A stretch of 54,718 nucleotides of DNA from Spirochaetes bacterium ADurb.Bin133 (GCA_002070605.1 MWDO01000015.1:1-54718); one strand, 5' to 3'. Positions 26,535-35,214 are shown, numbered from the stretch's first letter. The notes: generated by a model not told the origin, from the letters alone. Program-made: numbers and translations.

Positions 26535-28991
26535 ATGTTTGAAAATATTGCAAGAGATTTATTAAATTTTCAAAAACCGGCGCGATATATCGGTTCGGAA
26601 TTAGGTATACCGCAAAAGGATTATGAAAATTCTTTTGTAAGATTTGCTTTGTGCTTTCCCGATCTATATGAAATCGGAATGTCTAATCTGGGAATAAAAA
26701 TTATTTACGATATAATAAATTCTCTGGAATTTAGCTCTTGCGAAAGAGTATTTTCAGTTTGGCGCGATTTTGAAAAATATTTACGAGATAATAATTATCC
26801 TTTATACGCGTTAGAATCAAAATCGCCTCTAAATAGTTTTGATTTTGTTGGTTTTTCCATACAGTACGAACTATTGTTCACAAACTTCCTAAATATTTTG
26901 GATCTGGGAAAGATAGAAGTATTAGCTAAAGATAGAAAAGAAGGAAGCCCGATAATAATTTGCGGCGGTCCTTCGGTTACTAATCCTCTACCCTATTCTC
27001 CTTTTGCAGATCTTTTTTTGATAGGCGAAGGCGAGGAAGCCATAGTGGAAATTCTATCGGAATACAAATCTTTAAAAGAAAAAAAAATATCGCGAGAAGA
27101 TATAATAGATAGGCTATCTAAAATTGAGGGAGTTTATTCTCCAAAGTATACAAAAAATATCGTACGAAGAAGAGTTTATCAATCTTTTGTCCGAGACGAG
27201 GGGATAAACAATCACATTATTCCAAATATCGACGTCGTTCAAAACAAACTTGTCGTTGAGATAATGAGAGGATGCCCTAATAAATGCAGATTTTGTCAAG
27301 CCGGCGTTATATACAAACCTTACAGAGAAAAAAGTATCGATACAATCGTAAAATCCATCGACGAGGGGTTGTCAAAACTGGGAATCGACGAAGTAACGCT
27401 TGCAAGTTTATCCTCCGGCGATTATTCTAAAATTATCGAATTGGCTCAAATTTTTAATGAAAAATATAAAAATAAATTCATATCGTTTTCGTTTCCGTCG
27501 TTAAGAGTCGAATCTTTCAACAAAGAGTTGCTTCCGCTACTGTCAAGGGTAAGAAAGAGCGGTTTAACGTTTGCTATCGAGAGCGGCGGCGCGGAAGGAA
27601 GATTCTCTATAAATAAACCGATCGAACTTGAAAAAATCCTTGATATAATTAACTACGCCATATCTAACGGGTGGAAGATGATAAAACTATATTTTATGAT
27701 CGGACTTCCAAACGTTTCAAACGAAGCCGACGATATTATAAATTTTGTCGATAATATTCTCCAAAAATTCAGAAGACTCGAAATAAATTTAAACGTCGCG
27801 GTATTTGCGCCAAAGCCCCACACCCCGTTTCAATATGTCAGACAAATTTCTATAGAGGAAGCGAAAAAAATATTTGAAAAACTGGAACGGCATTATAAAA
27901 AAACCGGAGTAAAAATAAAGAGACACAATCCCGATATGTCGTTTGTAGAGGGGGTTATCGGCAGAGGAGACGAAAATGTCGGTTACGCGTTTTTAGATAT
28001 TTTCAGAAAAGGGGTAAGATTTGACAGTTGGGAAGAAGAGTTTGATTTTAACAATTATACGGAGTCGTTTGAAAAATTTGATATTACTTACGAGAGATAT
28101 TTGGAAGAAAGAGGCGACGACAAAATATTTTGGAAATTTATAGATTGCGGAGTCGACGATAAATATTTAAAGAACGAACTGAATAAATCCGTAAATCGTC
28201 AAATAACTAAAAGTTGTAAAGAAGAATGCGAAAAAGAGTGTTCTATATGCGGAAACGGCGTAAAAACGGAAGAGGCGCAGGAAAACGGCGAAATTAGTTT
28301 GAAAAATAAAAACGCCGAGCCGTCCGATAAAAACTTAAAAATCAGATATTTGATAGAGTTTAGTAAAAAAAATCTTATGAAATATCTCGGACATATCGAT
28401 TTGTTAAAATATTTTGAAAGACTTTTTAGAAGAGCCGAAATCGACTTGATATTTACAAGAGGATTTAACCCGCATCCGAAAATGCAGTTTTCCTCGGCTT
28501 TATCGCTGGGAATCGAGTCCAATTGCGAAATATTAGAGTTTTTTACTCACACCGCTTACGAAACGGAACAATTAATGTCAAGATTGAAGCGTTTAGAACA
28601 TCCCAATCTGAGTATTCTTAGAATCAAAAAGATAGAGAACTTAAAAAAAATATCGTTTGTCGAACAGATATTTATGACAAAATATATATTATCTTACGAC
28701 GCCCTATATTACGAAGAGATAAAAAAAAGGGTCGCCGAATATTCTACGCAAAATCTTACTTATATTTTTGAAAAAAACGGCAATACGATTCAGGGAGTTT
28801 ACTCGGATTATTTATCCTTATATTTAAATAAAGAGGTATTATACGCCGAAGAGTTGAATATTCATAATAAACCCAAAATATTTAACGCTACAGTTGAAAT
28901 TTTTCAAAATAAAATATATAATATAGAGAAGTCTAAGTGTTATAGTAAGCGCGATGAAAAAATAATGGATTTATTTGATATATTAGACTGA
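26535..28991 (+). CDS. Radical SAM protein fused to DUF2344 (TIGR03960/TIGR03936 type)
   Basis: An 818-residue fusion. The N-terminal part resembles B12-binding radical SAM proteins (LCFPDLYEIGMSNLGIKIIYDIIN, then FVGFSIQYELLFTNFLNIL). The radical SAM motif CPNKCRFC (C-x3-C-x2-C) is at about residue 245. A cysteine-rich linker (KSCKEECEKECSICGNG, about 558-574) precedes the C-terminal DUF2344 domain from about 605 (RYLIEFSKKNLMKYLGHIDLLKYFERLF). The two parts are separate genes in some bacteria. Such proteins are linked to RNA or ribosome modification by gene neighbourhood, but the reaction is unknown. It follows rodA by six bases with AGGA before the ATG. Confidence 0.9.
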   Translation: MFENIARDLLNFQKPARYIGSELGIPQKDYENSFVRFALCFPDLYEIGMSNLGIKIIYDIINSLEFSSCERVFSVWRDFEKYLRDNNYPLYALESKSPLNSFDFVGFSIQYELLFTNFLNILDLGKIEVLAKDRKEGSPIIICGGPSVTNPLPYSPFADLFLIGEGEEAIVEILSEYKSLKEKKISREDIIDRLSKIEGVYSPKYTKNIVRRRVYQSFVRDEGINNHIIPNIDVVQNKLVVEIMRGCPNKCRFCQAGVIYKPYREKSIDTIVKSIDEGLSKLGIDEVTLASLSSGDYSKIIELAQIFNEKYKNKFISFSFPSLRVESFNKELLPLLSRVRKSGLTFAIESGGAEGRFSINKPIELEKILDIINYAISNGWKMIKLYFMIGLPNVSNEADDIINFVDNILQKFRRLEINLNVAVFAPKPHTPFQYVRQISIEEAKKIFEKLERHYKKTGVKIKRHNPDMSFVEGVIGRGDENVGYAFLDIFRKGVRFDSWEEEFDFNNYTESFEKFDITYERYLEERGDDKIFWKFIDCGVDDKYLKNELNKSVNRQITKSCKEECEKECSICGNGVKTEEAQENGEISLKNKNAEPSDKNLKIRYLIEFSKKNLMKYLGHIDLLKYFERLFRRAEIDLIFTRGFNPHPKMQFSSALSLGIESNCEILEFFTHTAYETEQLMSRLKRLEHPNLSILRIKKIENLKKISFVEQIFMTKYILSYDALYYEEIKKRVAEYSTQNLTYIFEKNGNTIQGVYSDYLSLYLNKEVLYAEELNIHNKPKIFNATVEIFQNKIYNIEKSKCYSKRDEKIMDLFDILD

Positions 28992-29002
28992 GAGACGCTA
29001 TA

Positions 29003-30430
29003 ATGGACGAAACGATCAAAAACATAATTTGCGGCATACTTATTCTTGATAAAAAATTTTCCATTCTAGATATATCCAATGAGTTTGAAAATATTACCGA
29101 GTATAAATTGTCTGAACTAAAAGATAAAGGAATCGAGATACTTAACAATACGTTCCTTGAAAAAATATACCTTCAAATAAAGAATAAAGTTTTTAGCGAT
29201 ATTAACGACGAACTAACGATAATATCAAAAACAAAGCAAGAGAAAACAATAAAAAGACGCGTTTCATATATTATTTCAAACGACGACGTGGATAAAATCG
29301 TAATATCTATAGTAGATATAAGCAACTCGAAAAAATACGAACTCGAAATCTTTAACTTCCAAAAACTGGAGACTTTGAGCGCTATAACTAAGTCGATCGC
29401 TTTAGAGTATAACAATTTATTAGCGGCGATTATGGGTTTTTCGTCGTTTCTCAAATCTATGGTAAATCCCACAAATGAGATATATAACTATCTAAATATT
29501 ATAGAGAATAACGCAAATAAAGCCTCTACCCTAACCAATCAGCTTATGAGTTTTGCCGGGAATAACTATTTTAGACAAGCTCAAATTGAATTAAATAAAT
29601 TGATTAAAAGCAACATCGATATATTTCAGAAATCTTTGACCTCAAATATTACTATAAAAGAAAATTTATACCAAGGGGAGATACTACTATACTGGGATGA
29701 AAACCAGATTCACCAAATAATTATAAACACTATACTAAATTCAAAAGAAGCTATTGAAGAGGCTAATATTGAAGAGGGGATAATAGAAATTTCTACAAAT
29801 ATCGTCGACGGCGACATAATTTATGAAATATCGGATAACGGAATAGGGGTATTAAACGACAATGCCGATAAAATATTTGAACCGTATTATACGACCAAAG
29901 AGATAGGCAAACATACGGGATTGGGACTTTCGGTTACTCAAGGGATAATAAAAAACATGAACGGCTCTATATCCTGTAAACAAATCGACGGAAAAACAGT
30001 TTTTAAAATAACTATCCCTTATAAAGAGCCTAACGCGAACGAATTTTTTGTTAAAGATTTTAGAGGATCAAATCAAAATATATTAATTATCGACGACGTC
30101 GACGAGATCAGAAATTTAGCCTCGGTTTTATTAAAAAATAAAGGATTTAACCCGATAGGCGCCAAATCCGGCAAAATGGCTCTCGACATACTTCATAATA
30201 ATAAAATCGACTTGGTATTATTAGATATTGTTATGCCTGAAATGACCGGCGAAGAATTTTTTAAAGTAATCAACAGACTATACCCGGAGATTCCGGTTAT
30301 ATTGCTAACGGGCTGTATGGAAGAGGATATAGTTAAACCTATGATGGAAAAAGGCTTGAAAGACGCAATACTTAAACCTTTTCAGACGTTTGATTTTTAT
30401 AACAAGATAGCCAAAATTTTTAACGACTAG
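29003..30430 (+). CDS. Hybrid sensor kinase-like protein lacking the phosphoacceptor His
   Basis: A 475-residue cytoplasmic protein: PAS-like sensor (about 1-115), a dimerisation region, a HATPase domain and a C-terminal receiver from about 358. The dimerisation helix reads SIALEYNNLLAAIMGF where the family has IAHDFNNLLxAIxG; the phosphorylated His is Leu134. The ATPase keeps its N box (NTILNSKEAIEE), G1 (ISDNGIGV) and G2 (TGLGLSVTQG). The receiver is intact: IIDD, DIVMPEMTG with the acceptor Asp, and the LKPF lysine. It may act through ATP binding or as a receiver alone, or take phosphate from another kinase. It runs 11 bases into the convergent aroE end. Confidence 0.85.
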   Translation: MDETIKNIICGILILDKKFSILDISNEFENITEYKLSELKDKGIEILNNTFLEKIYLQIKNKVFSDINDELTIISKTKQEKTIKRRVSYIISNDDVDKIVISIVDISNSKKYELEIFNFQKLETLSAITKSIALEYNNLLAAIMGFSSFLKSMVNPTNEIYNYLNIIENNANKASTLTNQLMSFAGNNYFRQAQIELNKLIKSNIDIFQKSLTSNITIKENLYQGEILLYWDENQIHQIIINTILNSKEAIEEANIEEGIIEISTNIVDGDIIYEISDNGIGVLNDNADKIFEPYYTTKEIGKHTGLGLSVTQGIIKNMNGSISCKQIDGKTVFKITIPYKEPNANEFFVKDFRGSNQNILIIDDVDEIRNLASVLLKNKGFNPIGAKSGKMALDILHNNKIDLVLLDIVMPEMTGEEFFKVINRLYPEIPVILLTGCMEEDIVKPMMEKGLKDAILKPFQTFDFYNKIAKIFND

Positions 30431-31202
30431 TCAAAGCCTTTTTCATAACCTCTATAGGCGCTTCTTTGCCTGTCCAAATTTCGAAAGATTTTGCGCCTTG
30501 ATAAACCAGCATATCTTTGCCGTCGATAAAGTTTTTAATGTCGCTTGGCGTATGCCAGTATTTGAGATCAAAATATGTCGTTTCGCCGTTATAATTTTGA
30601 ATTAGATTTTTAAACTCCTGAGTAGTAGAATTTATAACCAAAGAGTAGTCGTCGATAACGGAGTTAATATTGTTGAAATCGACGGGGCGCGCAAAATCAA
30701 AAATCTTACAAATATCGTCCGCTTTACTCATAGTTCTGTTTGTTATGGAAATATCTGAAACGCCGTATCGTTTCAGTCCATAAATCGCTCCGGGAGTCGC
30801 GCCGCCCGCTCCAATTATCAAGACTTTAGCGTTTTTATCAATTTTATTATTCTCCAGAGTTTTGAAAACTCCATACCAATCGGTATTATGTCCTATCCAT
30901 CGGTTATTTTTTACCTCTATCGTATTTGCCGACCTAATCGCTTCGACTTCGTCGGAGAACTCGTCTATATGCTCCATAATATCAAATTTATAAGGAACGG
31001 TAACATTCATTCCAAGCAAATCCATTTTTTTTAATCCGGCGACTACGTCGTTGAAATATTTTTTTTCAATTTTTAAAGCGAGATATACAGCGTTAATATT
31101 CAGATACTGAAACGCGGCGTTTTGAAATACGGGCGACTTGGAATGCTCGACAGGATCGCCGATAATAAAAGCCGCTTTTGTTTGAGCATTAATATTATTC
31201 AT
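30420..31202 (-). CDS. aroE: Shikimate dehydrogenase
   Basis: AroE reduces 3-dehydroshikimate with NADPH in aromatic amino acid synthesis. 260 residues, near normal. Motifs: GDPVEHSKSPVFQNAAF (substrate binding), MNVTVPYKFDIM with the catalytic Lys, GHNTDWYGVFKTL with the catalytic Asp, and the nucleotide-binding IGAGGATPGAIYGLKRYG. The end FEIWTGKEAP is also typical. It lies two bases after the DUF2442 gene on the same strand. No other shikimate pathway gene is in the window. Paralogous YdiB-type enzymes are possible but less likely. Confidence 0.93.
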   Translation of the reverse strand: MNNINAQTKAAFIIGDPVEHSKSPVFQNAAFQYLNINAVYLALKIEKKYFNDVVAGLKKMDLLGMNVTVPYKFDIMEHIDEFSDEVEAIRSANTIEVKNNRWIGHNTDWYGVFKTLENNKIDKNAKVLIIGAGGATPGAIYGLKRYGVSDISITNRTMSKADDICKIFDFARPVDFNNINSVIDDYSLVINSTTQEFKNLIQNYNGETTYFDLKYWHTPSDIKNFIDGKDMLVYQGAKSFEIWTGKEAPIEVMKKALTSR

Positions 31203-31204
31203 AA

Positions 31205-31480
31205 TTAAAATGCCGTTAAAACCGGATTTTTAATTGAATATTCGCTATAATTCGAATTCGCATTTAGCATTGACTCAATACTTAATTGAAAATCAATAGT
31301 TTCCCATTCAATACCGGTATTTTTACAAATAAATTTATACTCCTTAAGTTGTTGAATCGTGAGCTTTAATAATTCGGGATACCAATTTAATGGCGTTGAA
31401 ATTATTCTGCCGTCTTCGAGTTCTACATTAAGATATTTATTGTCAAAAGTAACGTTTTTACCTCTTATTAAAGTATTCAT
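31205..31480 (-). CDS. DUF2442 protein
   Basis: A 91-residue protein matching DUF2442: KNVTFDNKYLNVELEDGRIISTPLNWYPELL, then a helical end (DFQLSIESMLN). Proteins of this family are commonly encoded next to DUF4160 genes, as here, with a 23-base overlap. The pair has been suspected to be a toxin-antitoxin-like unit, but I know of no firm activity for these families. A small DNA-binding or partner protein is as likely. It is followed closely by aroE and probably shares its transcript. Confidence 0.8.
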   Translation of the reverse strand: MNTLIRGKNVTFDNKYLNVELEDGRIISTPLNWYPELLKLTIQQLKEYKFICKNTGIEWETIDFQLSIESMLNANSNYSEYSIKNPVLTAF

Positions 31481-31691
31481 ACCATTTCTCCAAAAATAAA
31501 GATTTATTTTCTTTTATTATTTCAATAATAACATTTGTTTCGTTAGCGCTGAAATAATTATTGACAAAAACATCCCTTTCTAAATCATATTTCGCGAAAT
31601 CGTCGCCCTTTGTTATATGTATATGCTTCGGCAAATGTTCGTTTGCATAAAAGAAAAATCTAAAACCGTTTTTTAATAACAACGTAGGCAT
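31458..31691 (-). CDS. DUF4160 protein
   Basis: A 77-residue protein starting MPTLLLKNGFRFFFYANEHLPKHIHI, a close match to the DUF4160 pattern with its HxHI histidines, whose function is unknown. The ATG at 31691 is preferred to an upstream TTG because the family starts with MPT. No ribosome binding site is present; a -10 box ends seven bases before the ATG, which suggests a leaderless mRNA. It overlaps the DUF2442 gene by 23 bases. Confidence 0.8.
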   Translation of the reverse strand: MPTLLLKNGFRFFFYANEHLPKHIHITKGDDFAKYDLERDVFVNNYFSANETNVIIEIIKENKSLFLEKWYEYFNKR

Positions 31692-31697
31692 ATTATT

Positions 31698-31725
31698 AAT
31701 ATAATACAATTATAAGAAATGTCAA
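31698..31725 (-). promoter_or_regulatory. Promoter of the DUF4160-DUF2442-aroE unit, leaderless type
   Basis: On the minus strand TTGACA (31720-31725), a 16-base spacer and TATATT (31698-31703) are followed by six bases and then the ATG. The expected transcript start falls on or next to the start codon. Confidence 0.55.
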
Positions 31726-31787
31726 AATTAATCTGTCCTCCGTCAATCTTATTTACGATTAACAAACGCCGATTAATGACTAAAATG

Positions 31788-31871
31788 TGCCCGGGAGGGG
31801 ACTCGAACCCCTACAGACTTGCGTCCACTAGGACCTGAACCTAGCGCGTCTACCAATTTCACCACCCGGGC
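31788..31871 (-). tRNA. tRNA-Leu(CAG)
   Basis: An 84-nt class II tRNA: acceptor GCCCGGG/CCCGGGC, anticodon loop TTCAGGT on stem CTAGG/CCTAG (anticodon CAG), long variable arm, T arm GGGGTTCGAGTCCCC. No CCA is encoded. It reads CUG, the third leucine isoacceptor in the window. Confidence 0.94.
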
Positions 31872-31883
31872 TTTGTTTGCGTA

Positions 31884-31912
31884 ATAATAACATAATTTTG
31901 ATAAAATATCAA
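31884..31912 (-). promoter_or_regulatory. Promoter of tRNA-Leu(CAG)
   Basis: On the minus strand TTGATA (31907-31912) and TATTAT (31884-31889) have a 17-base spacer, and the -10 box ends 12 bases before the mature tRNA. Confidence 0.75.
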
Positions 31913-31930
31913 TTATTATATTAACAAACG

Positions 31931-31942
31931 CGACAATTGTCG
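31931..31942. repeat. CGACAATTGTCG palindrome, copy 1
   Basis: A perfect 12-bp palindrome two bases after the stop codon of the TPR-M23 gene. Identical copies occur at 35541-35552 and 42169-42180, always between genes and elsewhere next to the CATATG repeat modules. Confidence 0.75.
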
Positions 31943-31944
31943 TA

Positions 31945-33600
31945 TTATTTTTTTATTAGCTCCATACGAAGCGGCGTTCTATTTTTTACATTTTCGATTT
32001 TATCGCCTTTGATGATAGAATATTCTGTAAATTTAACCGGCATAGTCGCAATCCAGTCTTGCGAATATACTGCAAAGTGAAGATGAGGAACCGTAGTGAA
32101 GCCGCTATTGCCAAGCCGAACGAGGAGATCCCCTTTTTTTACGACGTCGCCGACTTTGACCACAGACGATCCCTTCATATTATGATGAAACAGGCAATGA
32201 TAACCGTTGGCGTCTTTGATGGCGATATGATTGCCGTCCTGCAGAATGGGCTCGAACGACGGAGGAATATCGTCAAAATCGTCCGCAAGGCTCTCGACGA
32301 CGCCGTCTACGGGAGAGTAAATCGGCATTCCAAAACCGTAATAATCCTCGTTATTGCCCGGTCCGGTTACGTTTGTTTTTAGCGTAGAGCCGTATTTATC
32401 CGCGCCCATAAAATCAAAACAATACTTGTGAAAACCCGCATGGGTTATAGCTTCCGGTTCAGAGTTGCCGCCCGAAGTCAGGACGAAGCCTTTTAACGGA
32501 AAATCGATAATCAATTCGTTTAGATATTCGGGGCGCTCTTTTATCATAAGGTCGTACGCTTGATAGACTATGGCGATACCTTTCTTTTTATCGCCGGAAT
32601 GATACGTAAACACACCCCTTGTATGCATAATAAGATATTTTTTATCAAACAACTTTTCAAAATCGTCTATGATATCGAATATCTCTTTAAACCGATTGTC
32701 ATAGGCGTAAGAAAATAGAATCGCATTTAAGCTATGATAGGCATTGAGCCATATATCAGAACTAAATTTTGTTAAAGCTTCCTTATAGATTTTTAGCGCC
32801 GTTTCAAAATCATTTTTTGACTTATAGTATTCGGCATAGGCGTTATACGCGCTTATAAGATTGGGTTTATACCATTGATTATTTTGAAATTTGGCGCAGC
32901 CGTATTCGAGAAGCTCTATGGATTTTTGAAATTCTTTTAACTCTTTTAGAACAGAGCCGTAAGCGAGTATGGCGTCTTCGTGTTCTTTATTAAGGCTGTA
33001 GGCGGTGAAGAATAGATCGCGCGCTTTGGTAAATGCGCCCGCGTTGAACTCGTCCCACCCTTGTTTGAGGAGCGAGTCGATATAGGTATTTTTAATATCC
33101 GTACTGTTCGGAAACTTAGCCATACCCGACTTTAGTATTTCATTCGCTTTATCGTACAGAGCGCTCTCTTTTAAAAAATACCCGTAGCCGAGATAATTGC
33201 CTTCGTCGTCGGGCTTTAATTTATACGCCCTCTCGAATAATTTCAAACACTCGGACTTTTTATTTTGCGAATTAAGAAACCACGCGAAGTTTTGAAGCGA
33301 CCAATTTAGATTAGTTTGGACGTCTTTGTTGTCGGGATACTTCTTATATACCTCCTCGATTTGAAGAAGAGCCGCCTCGTAACGCTTTGTTTCTCTTAAA
33401 AAATAAGTCAGATTCAGATGATAATTAAGCTCGTCGGGAAACTTTTTTATCGCTTCGTAACATAGTTCGACGCCGCGTTCAAACTTTTTTTCGCCGGCCA
33501 ATTTGGAGATTTGTTCATAGTAATAGTTTTTATCCTGCGAATATACGCTCGTACAAAGAAATAACGTCAGCGTTAATAAAAAAAATATATTTTTTTTCAA
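31945..33600 (-). CDS. Secreted TPR protein with C-terminal M23 peptidase domain
   Basis: A 551-residue exported protein with a signal peptide (MKKNIFFLLTLTLFLCTSVYS). Residues 25-345 are TPR-like repeats (for example ELNYHLNLTYFLRETKRYEAALLQIEEVY and EGNYLGYGYFLKESALYDKANEIL). From about 385 a LytM/M23 domain follows with HKYCFDFMGAD, YYGFGMPIYSPVDGVVES and the HLHFAVY zinc motif near residue 505; the first ligand block is not the classic HxGxD but HKYCFDF, as in a subgroup of M23 proteins. A periplasmic wall hydrolase or wall-binding adaptor is likely. It is separate from the accessory patch upstream. Confidence 0.85.
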   Translation of the reverse strand: MKKNIFFLLTLTLFLCTSVYSQDKNYYYEQISKLAGEKKFERGVELCYEAIKKFPDELNYHLNLTYFLRETKRYEAALLQIEEVYKKYPDNKDVQTNLNWSLQNFAWFLNSQNKKSECLKLFERAYKLKPDDEGNYLGYGYFLKESALYDKANEILKSGMAKFPNSTDIKNTYIDSLLKQGWDEFNAGAFTKARDLFFTAYSLNKEHEDAILAYGSVLKELKEFQKSIELLEYGCAKFQNNQWYKPNLISAYNAYAEYYKSKNDFETALKIYKEALTKFSSDIWLNAYHSLNAILFSYAYDNRFKEIFDIIDDFEKLFDKKYLIMHTRGVFTYHSGDKKKGIAIVYQAYDLMIKERPEYLNELIIDFPLKGFVLTSGGNSEPEAITHAGFHKYCFDFMGADKYGSTLKTNVTGPGNNEDYYGFGMPIYSPVDGVVESLADDFDDIPPSFEPILQDGNHIAIKDANGYHCLFHHNMKGSSVVKVGDVVKKGDLLVRLGNSGFTTVPHLHFAVYSQDWIATMPVKFTEYSIIKGDKIENVKNRTPLRMELIKK

Positions 33601-33648
33601 ATTTTTATCCTCGTTGAAATAATTATAAATGTAGTCTATTCAAGCCTA

Positions 33649-33909
33649 TCATTTGCCGAATAGAGCAAGAACGACCACTGCAATCAGGTTAATGAGTATT
33701 ACCGAAATCATAAAGATATTGCCGATAAGCGAATTTCTTATGAAGGACCATATTTTTATATCATGCCCCAAAACCATGGTTACCCAAAAAAGATTAATAA
33801 AAAAAATACCGGCGGCTACAACCGCAGAGGGTTTACCCCAATATCGCCTAGTTAAAATAAGAGCCGCGCCCACTATTAACAAAACCGCCTGCATTAGCAA
33901 TGTTTTCAT
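33649..33909 (-). CDS. Small membrane protein, three helices
   Basis: An 86-residue protein with three hydrophobic segments (TLLMQAVLLIVGAALIL, VVAAGIFFINLFWVTMVLG, IGNIFMISVILINLIAVVVLALF). AAAGAGG lies nine bases before the ATG. An 87-residue reading on the other strand covers the same bases but lacks a ribosome binding site and membrane pattern, so it was set aside. Function unknown; the 48-base gap places it just upstream of the TPR-M23 gene, possibly in the same transcript. Confidence 0.65.
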   Translation of the reverse strand: MKTLLMQAVLLIVGAALILTRRYWGKPSAVVAAGIFFINLFWVTMVLGHDIKIWSFIRNSLIGNIFMISVILINLIAVVVLALFGK

Positions 33910-34086
33910 AGTTTAAAACCTCTTTAGGATATACTACCATAAAATTCAAAAAATGTCGATATACTTTTATGGGTATTAGCGTGTGGAAAAAGAACGACGC
34001 GGTAGTCATGTAGAATATTGAGAGGCGATACTCTGTCCATATTTTACATCCGACAAACGTCTATTTGGCGAGACGTATCTGAGTTT
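33910..34086. other. Gene-free stretch at the edge of the accessory patch
   Basis: No open frame of note, no tRNA and no clear terminator. It holds the ribosome binding site of the small membrane protein gene at its left end; the rest shows nothing I recognise. Confidence 0.5.
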
Positions 34087-34461
34087 TTATTTTCGGAAGA
34101 AAACGATGTAGGCCGCGACCATACGTTTGATCTTAGGATTGCTTGTTAGCCCTCTCACTTCGAGTTTTTTTGAGCCCTCGAAGTAACCCGTATCGCCGCT
34201 AAACTCCCATTTGCGACTTCCGTCGACGTAGAGTACGTTGCCCGACAGTTCGCCCACGCGGGAACCGTCGCGGTAAATAGCGCCGCTGTCAGCGATCTCG
34301 CCAACGCGGCTGCCGTTAGCGTACACCGCGGCGCCGTTTACCTCGCCTACCCGACTTCCGCGTATGTAGATAACGTCGCCTGAAATTTCGCCGACATTGG
34401 AGCCTTCGTCATAGATCGCGGGGTTAGCCTGTCCCCCGGAGCTACAGACTAACATTCCCAT
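34087..34461 (-). CDS. Tandem 15-residue repeat lipoprotein, probably frameshifted at its start
   Basis: The readable 124 residues contain six near-identical 15-16-residue units opening with GSxVGE (GSNVGEISGDVIYIR, GSRVGEVNGAAVYAN and so on), then a short hydrophobic tail. The frame opens at MGMLVCSSGG. Upstream, a GAGGGG ribosome binding site and ATGAAA (34487 leftwards) are one base out of frame; with one more A in that run the product would start MKTILRILLMGMLVCSSGG, a typical lipoprotein signal. So the gene is either broken or phase-variable, or there is a sequence error. A promoter copy shared with the neighbouring gene lies at 34510-34538. Function unknown. Confidence 0.65.
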   Translation of the reverse strand: MGMLVCSSGGQANPAIYDEGSNVGEISGDVIYIRGSRVGEVNGAAVYANGSRVGEIADSGAIYRDGSRVGELSGNVLYVDGSRKWEFSGDTGYFEGSKKLEVRGLTSNPKIKRMVAAYIVFFRK

Positions 34462-34502
34462 AAGTAGGATGCGTAGGATTGTTTCATAATACCCCTCATT
34501 GT

Positions 34503-34553
34503 TGAAATAATTATAATTGAATTTTGATAATTATGCAAATGTAATGGTAAAAA
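34503..34553. repeat. Duplicated promoter cassette, copy 1
   Basis: About 50 bases running GAAATAATTATAATTGAATT to ATGGTAAAAA, almost identical to 35273-35323 (an A/C exchange near ATGCAAA and small changes at the end). It carries the promoter of the repeat-lipoprotein gene. Confidence 0.85.
34510..34538 (-). promoter_or_regulatory. Promoter of the repeat-lipoprotein gene
   Basis: On the minus strand TTGCAT (34533-34538) and TATAAT (34510-34515) are spaced by 17 bases, about 22 bases before the ATGAAA start at 34487. It lies inside the duplicated cassette. Confidence 0.7.
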
Positions 34554-34563
34554 AAATAGTTTT

Positions 34564-35214
34564 TTACGATAAATATTCTGAGAACTGTCTGTAATTAAAG
34601 ACGATCATGTCGACCAGCGAGAACAGGTAAAGGGCAATGTCTAAGCATAAAACTCCCCGATCCGCGCAGGTTACGAAGCCGCCGGCAAAGGTAAAGTATG
34701 CCGCAGAAAACGCCGGCAGCAGCAGAACCGCTAAACCAATCAGGACTCCCGGATTTTTTTTTATATATTGGCTCTTTTTTTTCCATGAGAAAACCAGCCT
34801 CGCGAATCCGGTTTTATTATTCTGTTTTTCTTCTTCGGTCCAGGGATGGAAAAGCGCGGCTATCGTAATAGAAAAAATAATGCCGCTTAATGATACGGAG
34901 GCGTTAACGGTCATTATCCTGAGCAGAGAATCTGTTCCGTAAAAAATCAGATACAGCGTATGGTTCAGAACTGCGGGGATAAAGAGCATGGCGGCTCTGC
35001 GGATGTTCCGGGGAAAAGACTCATAAACGAGGACGAATCCCGCCACAAGAAAAAACAGCAGTCCAAAACCGGCAAACCATGACGTCCATCTGAGAGCGGG
35101 CGGTATATCTATTCCGCCATGCATCGCTATCAGCAGTACGGCAGGCAACAGTAGATACCAGACCATATATATCGACATTATAATTTTGTTAAGTAATGAT
35201 CGTTTTTCTTTCAT
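34564..35214 (-). CDS. Hypothetical six-helix membrane protein
   Basis: A 216-residue protein with about six hydrophobic segments (for example IIMSIYMVWYLLLPAVLLIAM, WFAGFGLLFFLVAGFVLVYE, GVLIGLAVLLLPAFSAAYF). The start is placed at MKEKRSLLNK because GGAGT lies seven bases before it; the longer frame runs through repeated promoter DNA. Tryptophan and arginine use differs slightly from the neighbours and the DNA looks richer in GC, so transfer is possible. I do not recognise the family. Confidence 0.65.
   Translation of the reverse strand: MKEKRSLLNKIIMSIYMVWYLLLPAVLLIAMHGGIDIPPALRWTSWFAGFGLLFFLVAGFVLVYESFPRNIRRAAMLFIPAVLNHTLYLIFYGTDSLLRIMTVNASVSLSGIIFSITIAALFHPWTEEEKQNNKTGFARLVFSWKKKSQYIKKNPGVLIGLAVLLLPAFSAAYFTFAGGFVTCADRGVLCLDIALYLFSLVDMIVFNYRQFSEYLS

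Noticed and set aside
33653-33916. 87-codon plus-strand frame opposite the small membrane protein
   Set aside because: No ribosome binding site; the minus-strand frame has one and three membrane helices.
34595-34942. Short frames on both strands inside the six-helix membrane protein gene
   Set aside because: They overlap a frame with clear membrane pattern, promoter and ribosome binding site.
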